Source: Clostridia bacterium (GTDB taxonomy: Bacteria > Bacillota > Clostridia > Oscillospirales > Ruminococcaceae). Taken from it: a stretch of 5,034 nt of DNA. Below, piece by piece: positions 4,697 through 5,034 of the stretch. The notes under the pieces are model-generated. The model worked only from the letters and a program-made list of their open reading frames with translations, made no database searches and was not told where the DNA came from. Made by a program: the position numbers and the translations under genes. Positions within the stretch are counted from its first letter, which is position 1, and each line of letters opens with the position of its first letter. Where the stretch lies: positions 8,179 to 13,212 of the forward strand of contig WFLZ01000346.1 of assembly GCA_009177225.1 (NCBI GenBank). Direction: 5' to 3'.

Positions 4697-5034
4697 ATGA
4701 GTATTGTGCTTATAAGGTCGTTGATTCTCTACATTCTTGTTATCTTTTCTGTAAGGCTTATGGGAAAACGTCAGCTTGGCGAACTACAGCCCTCCGAACT
4801 CGTTATAACAATTCTTATATCAAATATTGCAACCCTGCCCCTTGAAGATACCGACATACCGCTTTTTGTCGGGATTACTCCGATACTCGCACTTGTTTGC
4901 TTCGAGGTAATAGTTTCATGGCTTAATCTTATCTTTCCGAAATTACGGAGAGTGATTTCAGGCAGTCCGAAAATAATAATCCGGAATGGAAAAACAGACC
5001 CTGCCACCCTCCGTGAACTGCGTTTCTCAGTCGA
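4697..5034 (+). CDS. DUF421 (YetF-like) membrane protein, N-terminal 112 residues; 3' end outside window
   Basis: This belongs to the YetF/DUF421 family of integral membrane proteins with an N-terminal membrane part and a cytoplasmic C-terminal domain. The biochemical role is unknown; Bacillus relatives are linked to spores and stress. ATG 4697 lies nine bases after an AAGGAGA ribosome binding site (4681-4687). Hydrophobic segments are visible at about residues 2-19, 35-47 and 56-80. The hallmark RLMGKRQLGELQPSELV (20-36) lies between the first two. After a basic FPKLRRV turn, SGSPKIIIRNGK (88-99) opens the cytoplasmic domain with the family's G.P..ii.nGk pattern. Full-length members are about 200-240 residues, so roughly half is missing downstream. 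A promoter between the terminator and the gene is not convincing: TATACT at 4634-4639 lacks a -35 box. This leaves open transcription by read-through from the structured region. Confidence 0.93.
   Translation, partial: MSIVLIRSLILYILVIFSVRLMGKRQLGELQPSELVITILISNIATLPLEDTDIPLFVGITPILALVCFEVIVSWLNLIFPKLRRVISGSPKIIIRNGKTDPATLRELRFSV

Noticed and set aside
4771..5007. 78-codon minus-strand frame
   Set aside because: It overlaps the clearly recognisable DUF421 coding sequence and has no supporting signals.

Overview
The window looks like a low-to-moderate GC Firmicute, probably a gut clostridium of the Ruminococcaceae/Oscillospiraceae type. This is inferred from sigma-A promoters with TG-extended -10 boxes, strong GGAGG-type ribosome binding sites, U-rich intrinsic terminators, and a clostridial-looking gene set: GTP-type PEP carboxykinase, cytidylate kinase-like P-loop protein and DUF421 membrane protein. 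Every supported gene is on the + strand, but almost every one has its own promoter and/or terminator. The window is therefore a row of short transcription units, not one operon.

Region by region: (1) 1-1089 is the C-terminal part of GTP-dependent PEP carboxykinase (pckG), with C-ending codons typical of a highly expressed metabolic gene. It ends in a clear terminator (1106-1139). (2) 1106-2270 is a small accessory island of two tandem one-gene cassettes. Each has a terminator U-tract running directly into an almost identical consensus promoter, then an AT-rich gene, then a near-identical 30-bp tail. The first gene encodes a 167-aa acidic protein I do not recognise. The second encodes a 131-aa SMI1/KNR4 (SUKH)-like protein, a fold typical of immunity proteins of polymorphic toxin systems. 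No toxin gene is in the window. (3) 2328-3637 is a CorC/HlyC (CNNM-CBS) membrane protein with its own promoter. (4) 3638-4433 is an AT-rich spacer with a long inverted repeat and a promoter, then a 207-aa cytidylate kinase-like protein. (5) 4434-4696 is a gene-free stretch with many mutually complementary segments and a very strong terminator. It may be a small RNA or a regulatory leader. (6) 4697-5034 is the start of a DUF421 (YetF-like) membrane protein cut by the window end.

The housekeeping genes (pckG, corC/hlyC-like, cytidylate kinase-like, DUF421) show no obvious shared pathway. The most interesting part is the pair of cassettes: the flanks are conserved while the coding sequences are unrelated. 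This suggests duplication of a regulatory frame followed by replacement of its gene, as expected of an orphan immunity-gene array. The second point of interest is the structured gene-free region before the DUF421 gene.
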